Source: Chromobotia macracanthus | Taxonomy: Eukaryota; Chordata; Actinopteri; Cypriniformes; Botiidae | Direction of reading: 5' to 3' | DNA: 64,000 bases | Assembly (NCBI GenBank): GCA_036877525.1 | Contig: JAZGTH010000072.1 | Span: forward strand, 7,014,001-7,078,000 | Shown here: positions 37,110 through 47,804 of the stretch, one piece after another | Layout: each line of letters begins with the position of its first letter | Position numbering within the stretch: the first letter of the stretch is position 1 | Notes under the pieces: generated by a model | What the model was told of the DNA's origin: nothing | Database searches by the model: none | Seen by the model: the letters and a program-made list of their open reading frames with translations, nothing else | Program-made: the position numbers and the translations under genes

Positions 37110-38576
37110 ATAAAATTAAGACAGATACAGCTGTATTCATATACAAAATGGTCAAAATTCAAGCTGTGTGTTTGAATTAGTTCATGATGGCTGAAGGCAC
37201 AATGTTCCAGTTAACAAGAGACACACAACAGGGCTGCAGGTCACACGTCGCAATAACAGCATGTTGTAAACTGCAATTCAATCTTGGGGCCTCTCAACAG
37301 CTGTGAGCTCCAATAAAAAAATAATCATCTATAAAAACACAAACAGGAACACAGAGAGACTCCAGCATCAAACAGAAGGTATGATCAACTCAACACTCAT
37401 TTTGGTTTGTTTCAAATCCTGTTTTCTGAAGTTTCTGAACGACAAACAAAAAAGCGCCACCTACATACAACAATGTACATGAGCATAAAACTTAAGACAT
37501 CAAACTGGAATGTAGCAAAAAACATGGAGTGTTTCAAATGAAAAATAAAAGAGCATGTACAGAATCTAGAGCAGCCAAACTCATTTACTACACTAACATT
37601 GAATATTTAAAGGACATCTCTACATGAACTACACAGAGACCATTAGTATCATAACTAGCTGATTAGTCTCACGGTTGAAACATGCACACAAACTGTACTA
37701 TAACCCTCCTGATGTTTTCGAATGGATTCTTCACTATTACTGTACAAAGTGTTTGGCAGGAACAGAGAGTTAATTGTTACACCTATGATTATACACTAAT
37801 TACAGTTACATGCAAACACAGCAGACGCAGACACATCATCTGTCCAATCACAGGTTGCTGTCTGCACAGAATCAGTACAAGGATGAATCTCACAAACATG
37901 ACCAGGTCAAACAGGGGTCGGGACCTGAAGAACCTTCTGCAGGGATTTCAGGTGTTTGAGGTCAAACATCAGCTCTTGCAGTATTATGGAACATAAGCCT
38001 TAAGTTTTAAGAGCCACCACAAAGTTTTGCATTGTGACAATTTTTTATGAAAATGAATCCCAAACATCTAAGTGTACTTCAAAATCTCACTCCTTTATTC
38101 TCAATTGTTTTAAATGTACAAAATGACTGTCTTACACAATTGTTACTGTACTAGAGCAAAACAGTACTGTACAGAATAACTAAGAATGTTGAGAACTGTG
38201 ACAGTTCAAAAGTGAAACATGTCTACATGCATTATAGTCACCATAATGTGGAATGTAGCAATGCAGAGAGTCCTGAAACTGGCTCCTGAATGATGTTTAG
38301 TGAGATTCAGCCTCTGTCAGTATTTGTGTAACATCCTCTACTCTCAGTGTTAGCAATATATTACACTAGCTAGCAACTCACATAAAGCATTTACAACAAT
38401 ACACATGAGGAAGGAGTTCAGAAAAACGACAACAAAAATGATCAGTCCAGTACTAACCCACTAACCTACCCGCCCGAATATGTCTGTCTGTCCTTACAAA
38501 CTCTTTTCTTTATCTGAGTGAATGGAAGAGATGTGCATGCAAAAAACCCTGCAAATGTTGTGCAGCCACAGATGCT
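35409..38576. other. klhl35-mpzl1 tail-to-tail region (3' UTRs)
   Basis: Both genes end into this interval. A plus-strand AATAAA at 36268-36273 could end klhl35. A minus-strand signal (TTTATT at 38094-38099) could end mpzl1. The segment about 36060-36290 looks like an interspersed fish repeat (AGAGCTGCTTTAAAG...AAGCACTATATAAATAAAG). (TA)n-rich sequence lies at 37005-37105. No coding segment was seen. Confidence 0.55.
37005..37105. repeat. (TA)n / TATC-rich microsatellite
   Basis: TATATC repeats pass into two pure TA runs, with a short GTGTATATATAA spacer. Confidence 0.9.
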
Positions 38577-41500
38577 TTAGTTTTTCCGGATGTCTGCGTA
38601 GACCACCGGCTCCATCTTGTGGAAGGAGTTTTTACTGCCGGAGTGATCGAGCTGAGCATAAATCACCGGGCCCTGAATCAATGACCAATGAGACAAAGAG
38701 AGAGACATTCAGTGAGAGAAAGAGGCAGAGACAGGCGATGAGAGACAGCAAGAGAGATCACTTGATAGCGGTAAAGACAGTATGTGACATCCTGAGTGAG
38801 GTAAACATCTGAAGATCCATGAAGATTTGAATCTAGCTGAACTCTAATGCCAGAAGAGCATCAGAAGCTTCACGGATCACCTGCTTCACTACAAATGACT
38901 TTACAGAAATAAAAACAAAACGCTTGCAAGAGCTTGAACACGAGGACCAGCAAATCATCACAGAATCCTGTGTGAACTATAGATTAAAGTACATAAAGAG
39001 CACACACACTGACACGGACACACACACCCACAGACACACTGACACACACATAATGGTTTTTATACTGTACATACTGTATATTCTGTCCCCTAACCCTAAA
39101 AATGTCCCCACAAGGTCAAAATCTACTGGTATTACTGCACTGGTTTTACTATAAAACTTAGACTTATAAAACTATCAACTTAAGGAATACCAGTTTTCAC
39201 GCAAACACATACACACTCTCTCACTCACACACACTTTCTCTCACACAGTGTTTCGTACCTGTAGGGGGGCAGAGGGGCTGGAGCAGCAGGAGTTGTCAGT
39301 GCTTGACTCCGCCTTCTTCCCTACACGTGTGTTCTGTGAGCTCACACTCTCTACTGAGGTGCAGCTACACACACACGGATGATGCACGCACACAGACACA
39401 CACACGAACACAAATGAGATGAGAGATGACCAAAGCAACACGGTACAAACAACGTCTTGTGACAAATGAAAATGACTGATCTGGAAAACCCACACAGCAG
39501 CAACACACACAAATGCACAGCACACTGTTAGCTAGTGTTGGGTGAGGTTAAACTGACACAAGAACAAACGAGCCACGATACAGCAGTTTTGATTGACAGC
39601 AGAGATGAAGCAAGTGACAGGAAATGGGCAGAGCATCAACAGTTAATGACATACAACAAGCATCACAATCACAGCTCGACCACACAAAACACTCACAACA
39701 CTTCTGTAGTGGTTTACCTCATTCAGTAAGACACAGATTATTATGTTAAAACCAAGAGCAGAACTGTACTGCTCTCACTACATCACAATCAGTGAATCTC
39801 ACATCAACACATCCAGACACATTTTAGATTCTGCAGAAAGAAAGGAAACTCAATCTGTTTTCTGCACAGTGACAAAATATTTACATAACAATTACACAAA
39901 TAATATCTCATCACTGTAACAGAAACAAGTGATGAGAAATGATCTAATTTGTAAAGTATTAGAAAGATCAAGATTTTTGTTTTTAATAAAGTAATGAGAA
40001 TGGCATTCTTATGCAAAATTTCTTTATGCAAAACTCCCCTTGTTCCCTTGTGTTGTGTTACAATCTAAACACTTTTTTGGTTATGATTAGCTGATATTTT
40101 AGACCTCATGCTCCATGCACACAAGAGTTAAATGGTTACCCCATACCAGAATCTTCCACACAAACACACAGTTCATCTAAACCAACCTATCCAGGAATGT
40201 AATCTGAACTCCGCACACTTACCCCTCATAGTCATGGTTGGGCTCCTGTCGTCTGATGATCAGGTATGTGACCACAGAAATGATGATGATGCCGATCACA
40301 GCTCCGATAACTCCGCCCACAATCACCGCCGTACTGCTCTGAGGCAGAGACTCTACACAGAAACATCACAGTCAGTCACAGTGAGATCAGCACACACGAT
40401 CACCGCTGTACTGCTTTGAGACAGACACTCAACACAGAAACATCACAGTCAGTCACAGAGAGCAGTACAGCAGTGATCGTGTGTGCTGATCTCAGAGACA
40501 GACACTCAACACAGAAACATCACAGTCAGTCACAGTGAGATCAGCACACACGATCACCACCGTACTGCTCTGAGACAGACACTCAACACAGAAACATCAC
40601 AGTCAGTCACAGTGAGATCAGCACACACGATCACCACCGTACTGCTCTGAGACAGACACTCAACACAGAAACATCACAGTCAGTCATAGTGAGATCAGCA
40701 CACACGATCACCGCCGTACTGCTCTGAGACAGACACTCAACACAGAAACATCACAGTCAGTCACAGTGAAATCAGGACACACGATCACTGCTGTACTGCT
40801 CTGAGACAGACACTCAACACAGAAACATCACAGTCAGTCACAGAGAGCAGTACAGCAGTGATCGTGTGTGCTGATCTCAGAGACAGACACTCAACACAGA
40901 AACATCACAGTCAGTCACAGTGAGATCAGCACACACGATCACTGCTGTACTGCTCTGAGACAGACACTCAACACAGAAACATCACAGTCAGTCACAGTGA
41001 AATCAGGACACACGATCACCGCCGTACTGCTCTGAGACAGACACTCAACACAGAAACATCACAGTCAGTCACAGTGAAATCAGGACACACGATCACCGCC
41101 GTACTGCTCTGAGACAGACACTCAACACAGAAACATCACAGTCAGTCACAGTGAAATCAGGACACACGATCACCGCCGTACTGCTCTGAGACAGACACTC
41201 AACACAGAAACATCACAGTCAGTCACAGTGAAATCAGGACACATCACCTCACATGCTCACACTCACACAGCCAATTACCTTTCATCACAACACGGACTTT
41301 AGTCATGGACGGTTGGCCAGTGATGTCCGGTGGGTTTTTGACCTCGCAGATGAATGTTCCATTGTCTTTGAACTGCATCTGGATGACACGGATGGAAGCA
41401 TCTCTCTTGTTCATGTCGCCAGCCCACTCCACACGAGACTTAAACTGCGGCAGAGAGACAGGAAACGTCTTTCCACCGGTGTGATAGAAGAACTGAGAAA

Positions 41501-43108
41501 GAATAGAACAAACACTCTTTCACCAACTCACAGCTTACACAACACTGATGACATCACAATCAGGGATATGAGACCGGTTTCAGACATTCAACAAATAAAG
41601 AGAGACTAAACCTCTCTCACATTGTTTTTCTTGATTTCTTTCTTGGTTTGACCATTAATAAATAGACTAAATAGTTATGTTTTGTCCAGTTTAATTGTGT
41701 TTATTATTGTATATTGCTAGGTCCTACTTTGTTGTGCTGTAGCCTACAGACTAAGTTAATAGACTTTAAAGTTATGAACAACAATGATAAAAGATTTGTA
41801 GTGGCTTAAGCACAGCTGCATCTCCCCTGCAAGTGATACCCTTTATAAAAAACAAGCAGTTTTCATGAGTTTTTCTGCTAATTGTGTTTAGAAAACAGTT
41901 TTTAACAACCAAATTGTTTATCTTTCCGCATCTGAATGGCTCAATGTCTTGTGAATGAACGACTGAATGATGAGCATCTCTCATCAATGGCTTGCGCAGC
42001 ACAATGTTCCAGTGAAGACAAATGCACATGAAACTATATGCAGATGAATGTATAAACTCTGGTGTAAGTCACACAGACTACGACAATAACAACTCATGAA
42101 CGTCTGAAGATTCTTACAGAGGTGGGACTTCCTGCGTCGCCTTCTGGAAGGAAAGACCAGGACACATATGCAGAGCTGCTGATCACCTCCTTCGATTTAA
42201 AACTACAGGCCAGCGTCACTGTGGTCCCATTCTCCACTAACACCTCAGCTGGAGTATAAACATCTATTGCTACGGCTGGGAACAGACCTGAAACACAGCA
42301 TATTAACATTAAAATATGTCCATCTATAACACAAGATGAACAGTGCAGAAACACAGGAGCGCACACACATCCAGTAAAAGCCCTGCTGAACACATGCAGA
42401 AACATCTGCTCTCTTTCAGTGAAGTCCACATACACTTTCACCTGCATCTCATGACTCCAAATGAGAAGCAGTATTCTCATAGAAAAGTCCAGTGTGGTAC
42501 TGCGATAGTATCAGATAATAATATTATGCTACTGTGATCATGAAACGTAAAAGTCAAGCCTCATGGTATTCAAATGATACTTCAGGGTACTTTAGAGAAA
42601 ACCGAGATAAAAGCCCAATTCCACATATCACGATACGACCATGACGCTTTCTGTCTTATGTGTCTTAATTAAGCTTTACTCCATGTGTTGGGTTAAATGA
42701 AATAAAATACAACATACTCATTAATGTTTGTTTAAATATTTCTTAATGTGAATTATTTAAATAAATGTGACATGATGAGGGAGGCTAACATGCTAACAGA
42801 ACAATACAAGCTAAACCTGAAGACAAACACGTTTAAACACAAGCGTGTTTATTCCAATGATCTGCCTTTAAAAACACATTAATACAAGTCATCAAATGTT
42901 TGAATAAAAGCACAGCTCATAGGTTACAGGTATGAAAATTACCAGACAATTTTAACGTAACCTAAATTTAGCAGGCTAGCCTGGAGCTGAGTTAACAACC
43001 TGAGGAGATTTAAAAGACAAACAAACGAGCCTCACCGGCGACAGTGAGCAGCACAAAGACACACAATGAAACATGGCTGTGTGTGCTGGTCGGGAGCCTT
43101 ATTTCCAT
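38577..43108 (-). CDS. mpzl1: MPZL1 / PZR, Ig-domain SHP2-binding receptor
   Basis: Six coding exons (minus strand): 43036-43108, 42118-42287, 41279-41492, 40223-40352, 39259-39364, 38577-38672. All phases agree; total 262 residues (human 269). Order: signal peptide (CVFVLLTVAG), one V-type Ig domain over two exons (cysteines in LACSFK and TFICEV; WAGD and DASI motifs typical of the P0 family), a membrane span near 160-185 in exon 4, and a cytoplasmic tail. The tail carries two ITIMs, VIYAQL (Tyr236) and VVYADI (Tyr256), ending IRKN as in human. In mammals phosphorylated PZR recruits the phosphatase SHP2 (PTPN11). MPZL2 and MPZL3 lack this ITIM pair, so the call is firm. The intron before the membrane exon is almost wholly a minisatellite. 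Confidence 0.93.
40353..41245. repeat. 77-bp minisatellite filling mpzl1 intron 3
   Basis: Twelve copies with exact 77-bp spacing: the marker ACACAGAAACATCACAGTC starts at 40355, 40432, 40509, and so on to 41202. The unit contains a copy of the first ~33 nt of the adjacent exon (CGATCACCGCCGTACTGCTCTGAG on the plus strand) plus its upstream intron. In two units (about 40455-40495 and 40849-40885) the exon-derived part is inverted (GAGCAGTACAGCAGTGATCG), so neighbours can pair as hairpins. The array takes up about 96% of the 926-bp intron, right up to the 3' splice site at 40352/40353. Confidence 0.95.
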
Positions 43109-43179
43109 TCTTCAGATTTCATGAATGTCGGCCGACTATCGAGGCTCTGCTGTTTGTTTACAGCATATGACTGACTGAG

Positions 43180-43321
43180 CTGATCTCAGATCAGACGCTA
43201 CACATACACCCAGATCAGCTGTAATGTGCGGATCAAACTCCTGCCGATCTCAGATCAGATTCTGCACATACACTGTTATCAACTCAGGTACAAAAGCAAA
43301 CTCCCGCTGATCTCAGATCAG
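43180..43321. repeat. Three palindromic GATCTCAGATC motifs upstream of mpzl1
   Basis: CTGATCTCAGATCAG (7-base inverted arms around one centre base) occurs at 43180-43194 and 43307-43321, with a near copy (CGATCTCAGATCAG) at 43245-43258, spaced about 63 bp. Flanks are also alike (CTACACATACAC, CTGCACATACAC). The same motif recurs at about 63637. Confidence 0.8.
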
Positions 43322-43784
43322 AAACTACACCTTGACATCAACACTATTGCCTCTTCTACGTTATTTACATCAAACGTATGCATCATATCATTTAACAGAT
43401 TTCGTGTTTAAATAAATTGTGTTGCTGTTGAGTCTCTTACAGTAACATGAATTACGGTGTCACTGTCGTGGTCGCTATCTGGGGATTTAATGCATTTGTA
43501 TGTCTTCGAGAGAATCATTTTGATAATCATTTAATGTTAAAGTTTTAGGTTATATGGTCAATAAAGACAGAGGTTTGTGGGATCTCCCTCCCAGCTGCAG
43601 AAACAAGACTTCAAGTGCTCATAGTGGTTAACCAGCTGTACAAGAACCCTTCAAAGTAGTCTTCTAGACGGTCAACCTGGGCCCGACGGACTGGTAGTTC
43701 AGATAAGTAGCACATGCAGAAGTTCAGGGATAATCAGGATAGACAGATATTTCAGAACAGAGGAACTGAAAGTTTCTGAGGTTG

Positions 43785-44055
43785 GGGGGCATTTGTGGCC
43801 TACTCGTTATAGAGTCTGACTTGTAACCAGAAGGTCACTGGTTTGATTCCTAATGCCAGCAGGAAACAAATGAGGTGCCCTTGAGCAAGGCACCTTACCC
43901 ACAGTTGCTCCCTGATCACAGCAGTGCTGCCCACTGCTGCAGGTGCATGTATGTGTTCACAGCTCACTACTCCAGTGTGTATACTGACTGGGTGGGTTAA
44001 CTGCAGACTCTGTTGTATGTGGATACATATACCTACACTTCACATGAAGTGGAAT
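43785..44055 (+). mobile_element. V-SINE-type retroposon
   Basis: A tRNA-derived head with A-box-like TGGCCTACTCGTTATAGAG and B-box-like GGTTTGATTCC is followed by the V-SINE central block (GAGGTGCCCTTGAGCAAGG, TTGCTCCCTGATCAC). The tail has a degraded GGGTTAACTGCAGA. This is the most complete SINE in the window. Confidence 0.8.
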
Positions 44056-44889
44056 TAATACACTAATGGGTCTCAGCTATAAAAGCATAATAAAAGACTC
44101 TCACCCTGAACACTCCCTTTTTCCCACTCTGCTCTCTGGAAAGAACATCTGGTCCACAAGCACATCAAGAATTGTCTTTTAATTTTGTGTATACAAATCG
44201 GTTTTACAGCTAAATGAGCTACATAACAAGTATTTCCTTTACACATCTGAATGGCTCAGTGTCTTTAAAATATGTACGTCTGAATGACATCTCATCAAAC
44301 ATGTCTATATAATCTAAACAATATCATCTGCTGGGCCCAATGTTGCAGTTCTTAGAATCTGCATGGAGACATATTCACGTTAAACTGTGCACAATTACTT
44401 TTCTCCAAACTGCTCTCTGGACAGTGAATAAGGTCCACAAGCACGTGAAGACACAAGATTGTTCAATCATACTGTAACTTTATGCTCCTGCCCTCAGAAC
44501 ACTTACCATTAATACGTTTTTTGCATTATTTAGTCCTACTATTAAAATATGCTTCCTACTACATTGCTACCACGTTCAAAGTAATGCTGCTATTTATTAT
44601 TGCATATACTGTACATGCATGTATATTTTATGCATTTTTTCACCTTAGTGGAAGTTAATTTCACTCATTGTCTGCCAAGTAAGACTTTGATTGTACTTTT
44701 GGATATGCAGTGTACATATGACCGTAAAAACTTTGACTTAATCTCCGCATTATAAAAGTAGTAATTCTTACAAATAAAAACAGCGGAGAATATAAAGCTA
44801 ACTCGGTAATGCATCAACAAGATGGACGCCAACCACCGTTACAAAGAAGAAGATAAAAGCAAAATAAAAGTCTTTTGTCGTAACACTAC

Positions 44890-44982
44890 TTCAGTCACTT
44901 CCGGTGGCGATTCGGCTGGCAGGAGATCAGCGGACACTACAGAGCGGATTTAATTTGTATTTAATTGTATAAATCGTTCGGT
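44890..44982 (+). promoter_or_regulatory. psmg1 proximal promoter with ETS site
   Basis: CACTTCCGGT at 44896-44905 is a consensus ETS/GABP site (reverse ACCGGAAGTG), 78 bp upstream of the ATG, with no TATA box. This is typical of housekeeping proteasome-related promoters. Function is inferred. Confidence 0.6.
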
Positions 44983-46744
44983 ATGGCCACGTTTTTCGGT
45001 GAGGTTTTATCTGTTTACTCGAGAGCTGTTGAAGAAGATAATTATGATGATCTGACGAAAGAAAACGAGGAAGATGAACAAATCCGACGAGAAATAGAAG
45101 CGAAGAGGTAAAAGTTAACGAGCAGTGTTCACAACGTCCTCATTGATCACATGTGTCGTGTTTGAGCCGCACAACTGGTCAGATGTGATTAAAACTAGCA
45201 GTGTTCACAACGTCCTCATTGATCACATGTGTCGTGTTTGAGCCGCACAACTGGTCAGATGTGATTAAAACTAGCAGTGTTCACAACGTCCTCATTGATC
45301 ACATGTGTCGTGTTTGAGCCGCACAACTGGTCAGATGTGATTAAAACTCAATATATTTCAATGTCGAAACAGCGGCCGAGAACGAGTACAAAACGCTTTC
45401 AGTTCGACTCGCAGTGCCCGGTGTGCTGTTGTGCTGTTGTGCTGTTGTGCTGTTGTGCTGTTGTGCTGTTGTGCTGTTGTGATGTTGTGCTGTTGTGATG
45501 TTGTGCTGTTGTGATGTTGTGCTGTTATGATGTTGTGCTGTTATGATGTTGTGCTGTTATGATGTTGTGTGATTGTGTAGGTCAGTTGAAGTGCAGTGGA
45601 CATCACACACTGACGCCACATCCGTGTCTTATTCAGAGCTGATCATCGCTGTGGGTTCAAACGCCAGTGGTGAGACATCAGTCTTAATTCTGCTGGAGGT
45701 CTATATAAACTTCAGTCTGAGCTGAATCCCTTGTGTTTGTTCGATCAGGGTTCATCTCAGCATATGTGTTGAGTTGTGGAGGCTGGTCAGCAGTTGGCTG
45801 GGTTTCTCTCTGGAATGAACGCAGCCATCAGTCCAGCAGGTCACACACAGCTCCAGTCGCTGGAGAACCAGCTTGTCTTTTGTACCAGCAGAACAACAAT
45901 CCCTCTGTGAGCATCTCCCTGACTGTACTCACCTGTCTTCATACTCACCAAATGCCGTTTGTAACTTGTATGCTGTGTTATCTGTCTAAGGTCCTGATAT
46001 GTCAGTGTATGTGTTATGTTGCTGAGGATCAGCTATTCCAGTGGGCTGAGAAGGTAAGGCCCCTGTAACTCTTAAGAGAAAGCTGTACATGTATGTTCAG
46101 ATATATTTATTTTTCTGTGGTTGTAATTCTGAACAATGCTGATGTGTCTGTGTGATTTGTAGGTGTTGGGTTGTGTACAGACGAGAGGTCTGAATGTTAC
46201 TGTGCTCTCTGACTGCATCTTGGCTGATTATAAAACATCAGACTATCTGAGTGGGAGCACTGCACCCTTTCTGCGTGCTTTGAAGACCAGCATGCACACA
46301 GGCCCTGTCGCATGTCCTCTGCTTGAGCAGCCCAACATCGTCCCTGGACTGCCTGCAGCAGGTGCCACTATACTGCTGCACATGGGGCTGTAAAATCCGT
46401 CAAATGAATATAAAACTAATCTGTGTGTGTATCTGTGTGTGGTCAGTGCTCAGCCGCTGTCAGGTGCTTAAGATTCCTGCCGTTCTGTACCAGTGCTACA
46501 GTGATGTAATTCACCCTGACTCAGTCACCATGGAAACGTATAAACCTGCTCTCACACCTCTGAGCGCTGCAGTCAAGGTGTGTCAGTGAGCGGTCTGTAT
46601 GTGTTGTTCTTTATTGTTTCATGGTAAATGTGTCATCAGTCTAATCTTTCTCTCTGTTGATTCCAGCTGAATTTGTGCCCAAGTTCAGACCTTCTGAAGA
46701 AGTTCACAGAAGCCAGTAAAGTTCAGAGCAACTTATACACATAG
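44983..46744 (+). CDS. psmg1: PSMG1 / PAC1, proteasome assembly chaperone 1
   Basis: Seven exons: 44983-45107, 45581-45669, 45749-45906, 45991-46053, 46163-46361, 46447-46577, 46667-46744. They give 280 residues (human 288) with all phases consistent. It begins MATFFGEVLSVYSRA, as PSMG1 does. Landmarks are ELIIAVGSNASGF, the YVAEDQLFQWAEKV block, DYKTSDYLSGSTAPFLRALK, LLEQPNIVPGLPAA and KIPAVLYQCYSDV. It ends NLYT: Leu-Tyr-Thr fits the C-terminal HbYX motif by which assembly chaperones dock on the proteasome alpha ring. PSMG1 pairs with PSMG2 in the cytosol to guide alpha-ring formation. It lies tail to tail with ets2, as in human 21q22. Confidence 0.95.
45121..45348 (+). repeat. Three perfect 76-bp tandem copies in psmg1 intron 1
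   Basis: Copies start at 45121, 45197 and 45273 (each AGCAGTGTTCACAACGTCC...TGTGATTAAAACT) and look identical. They begin 13 bp after the exon 1 donor. Confidence 0.97.
45421..45575 (+). repeat. 8-bp / 16-bp tandem repeat before psmg1 exon 2
   Basis: TGCTGTTG units evolve into 16-bp pairs (TGCTGTTGTGATGTTG, then TGCTGTTATGATGTTG). The array runs to within about 6 bp of the exon 2 start at 45581. Confidence 0.95.
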
Positions 46745-47760
46745 ACGATGTGTTGAAAAGCTTCAAAGAACAGCTGTAGGAGGAAGGTGTTTAACCACAT
46801 AATGGAGCCAGAGAGATAAACAACCGATTCTAGAAATCTGCTTTATTCATTCATTGGTTTTGTTGGTTTTTACTGTTAATAGTTTAGTTGTTAGGCTGGG
46901 GTTATGTTTTCATAGTTTAAATTGGCTAAAATATCCTGCTTCTGGGAAGAAATATGAAAACACTCAAAGAAAATGTTTAAACATTCTTTTTTTTTTAAAT
47001 GTTTTGAACATTTCATTGTTGTTTGTCATCCTGTTTCCTAATCCATGTCTGGTCCATGAATTTGCTTCATCATGTTAAAGTGAATCAAAAAGGTAATCTC
47101 TAATGATTGTTGTATTTGTATAAATGTTGTTATGGTCCAGCAGATGAATCTGTCCATGTATGTAACAGCAGAACATTAAGTGAGATATTTCACAGTGACG
47201 TTTAGTGAGAATCTCACAGTGTCCGTGTCAAAGATCTCAGATCACCTCCCACGCCATGATGCTTCTAATAAATCTGAACTGAGACGTGCTTCTGCTTACT
47301 CAAACATTTATGTATTTATGTCAATCAGAAGATCTAGAGGAAACAGGTCTTAAAATAGCCCCACCCTAAACACGCGCAATGGCTGAGGGAGGGTTAGCTG
47401 CCCGACTTCAGTGCATTTATCTGTAAGGTTTGTGCTCTGTTCTAATGAACTGTTTGACATTTTTACATTTGTGAAGTATATGCGAATAATGCCTGTGCAG
47501 AACTCACTGCCGCATCTCCTGGTTGTTTGCTAGGACTTTACAATGAGGATATTAATTTAGAAGAGCTGTGATCTTCTGAGTATCTCTGTTCTCTCCAGTG
47601 TAAATTCATAGGTTTGCTTGTAATGTTTCCTCATTTTTAAGTTGTATTACAAACTATCAGCTGTTTACCATTAAATCCATTAGAAAATAATGTCATTTAT
47701 ATAGTGTGCATTGGGCATTTGGATTAATTGCTTGCAGACAATACATAGCTATACTTACAT

Positions 47761-47804
<44 letters not shown>

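Larger units (their letters stand above)
43109..44982. other. mpzl1-psmg1 divergent intergenic region
   Basis: The two genes are transcribed away from each other across 1.87 kb. It holds the palindromic motif repeats (43180-43321), a V-SINE (43785-44055), and the psmg1 proximal promoter at the right end. The rest is AT-rich with no coding signal. Confidence 0.6.

Noticed and set aside
40353..41245. CRISPR-like array
   Set aside because: Units are directly adjacent at a 77-bp period with no unique spacers, in a vertebrate intron.
43785..44055. tRNA gene
   Set aside because: A- and B-box-like motifs are present, but no cloverleaf can be closed and the V-SINE block follows; it is a SINE.
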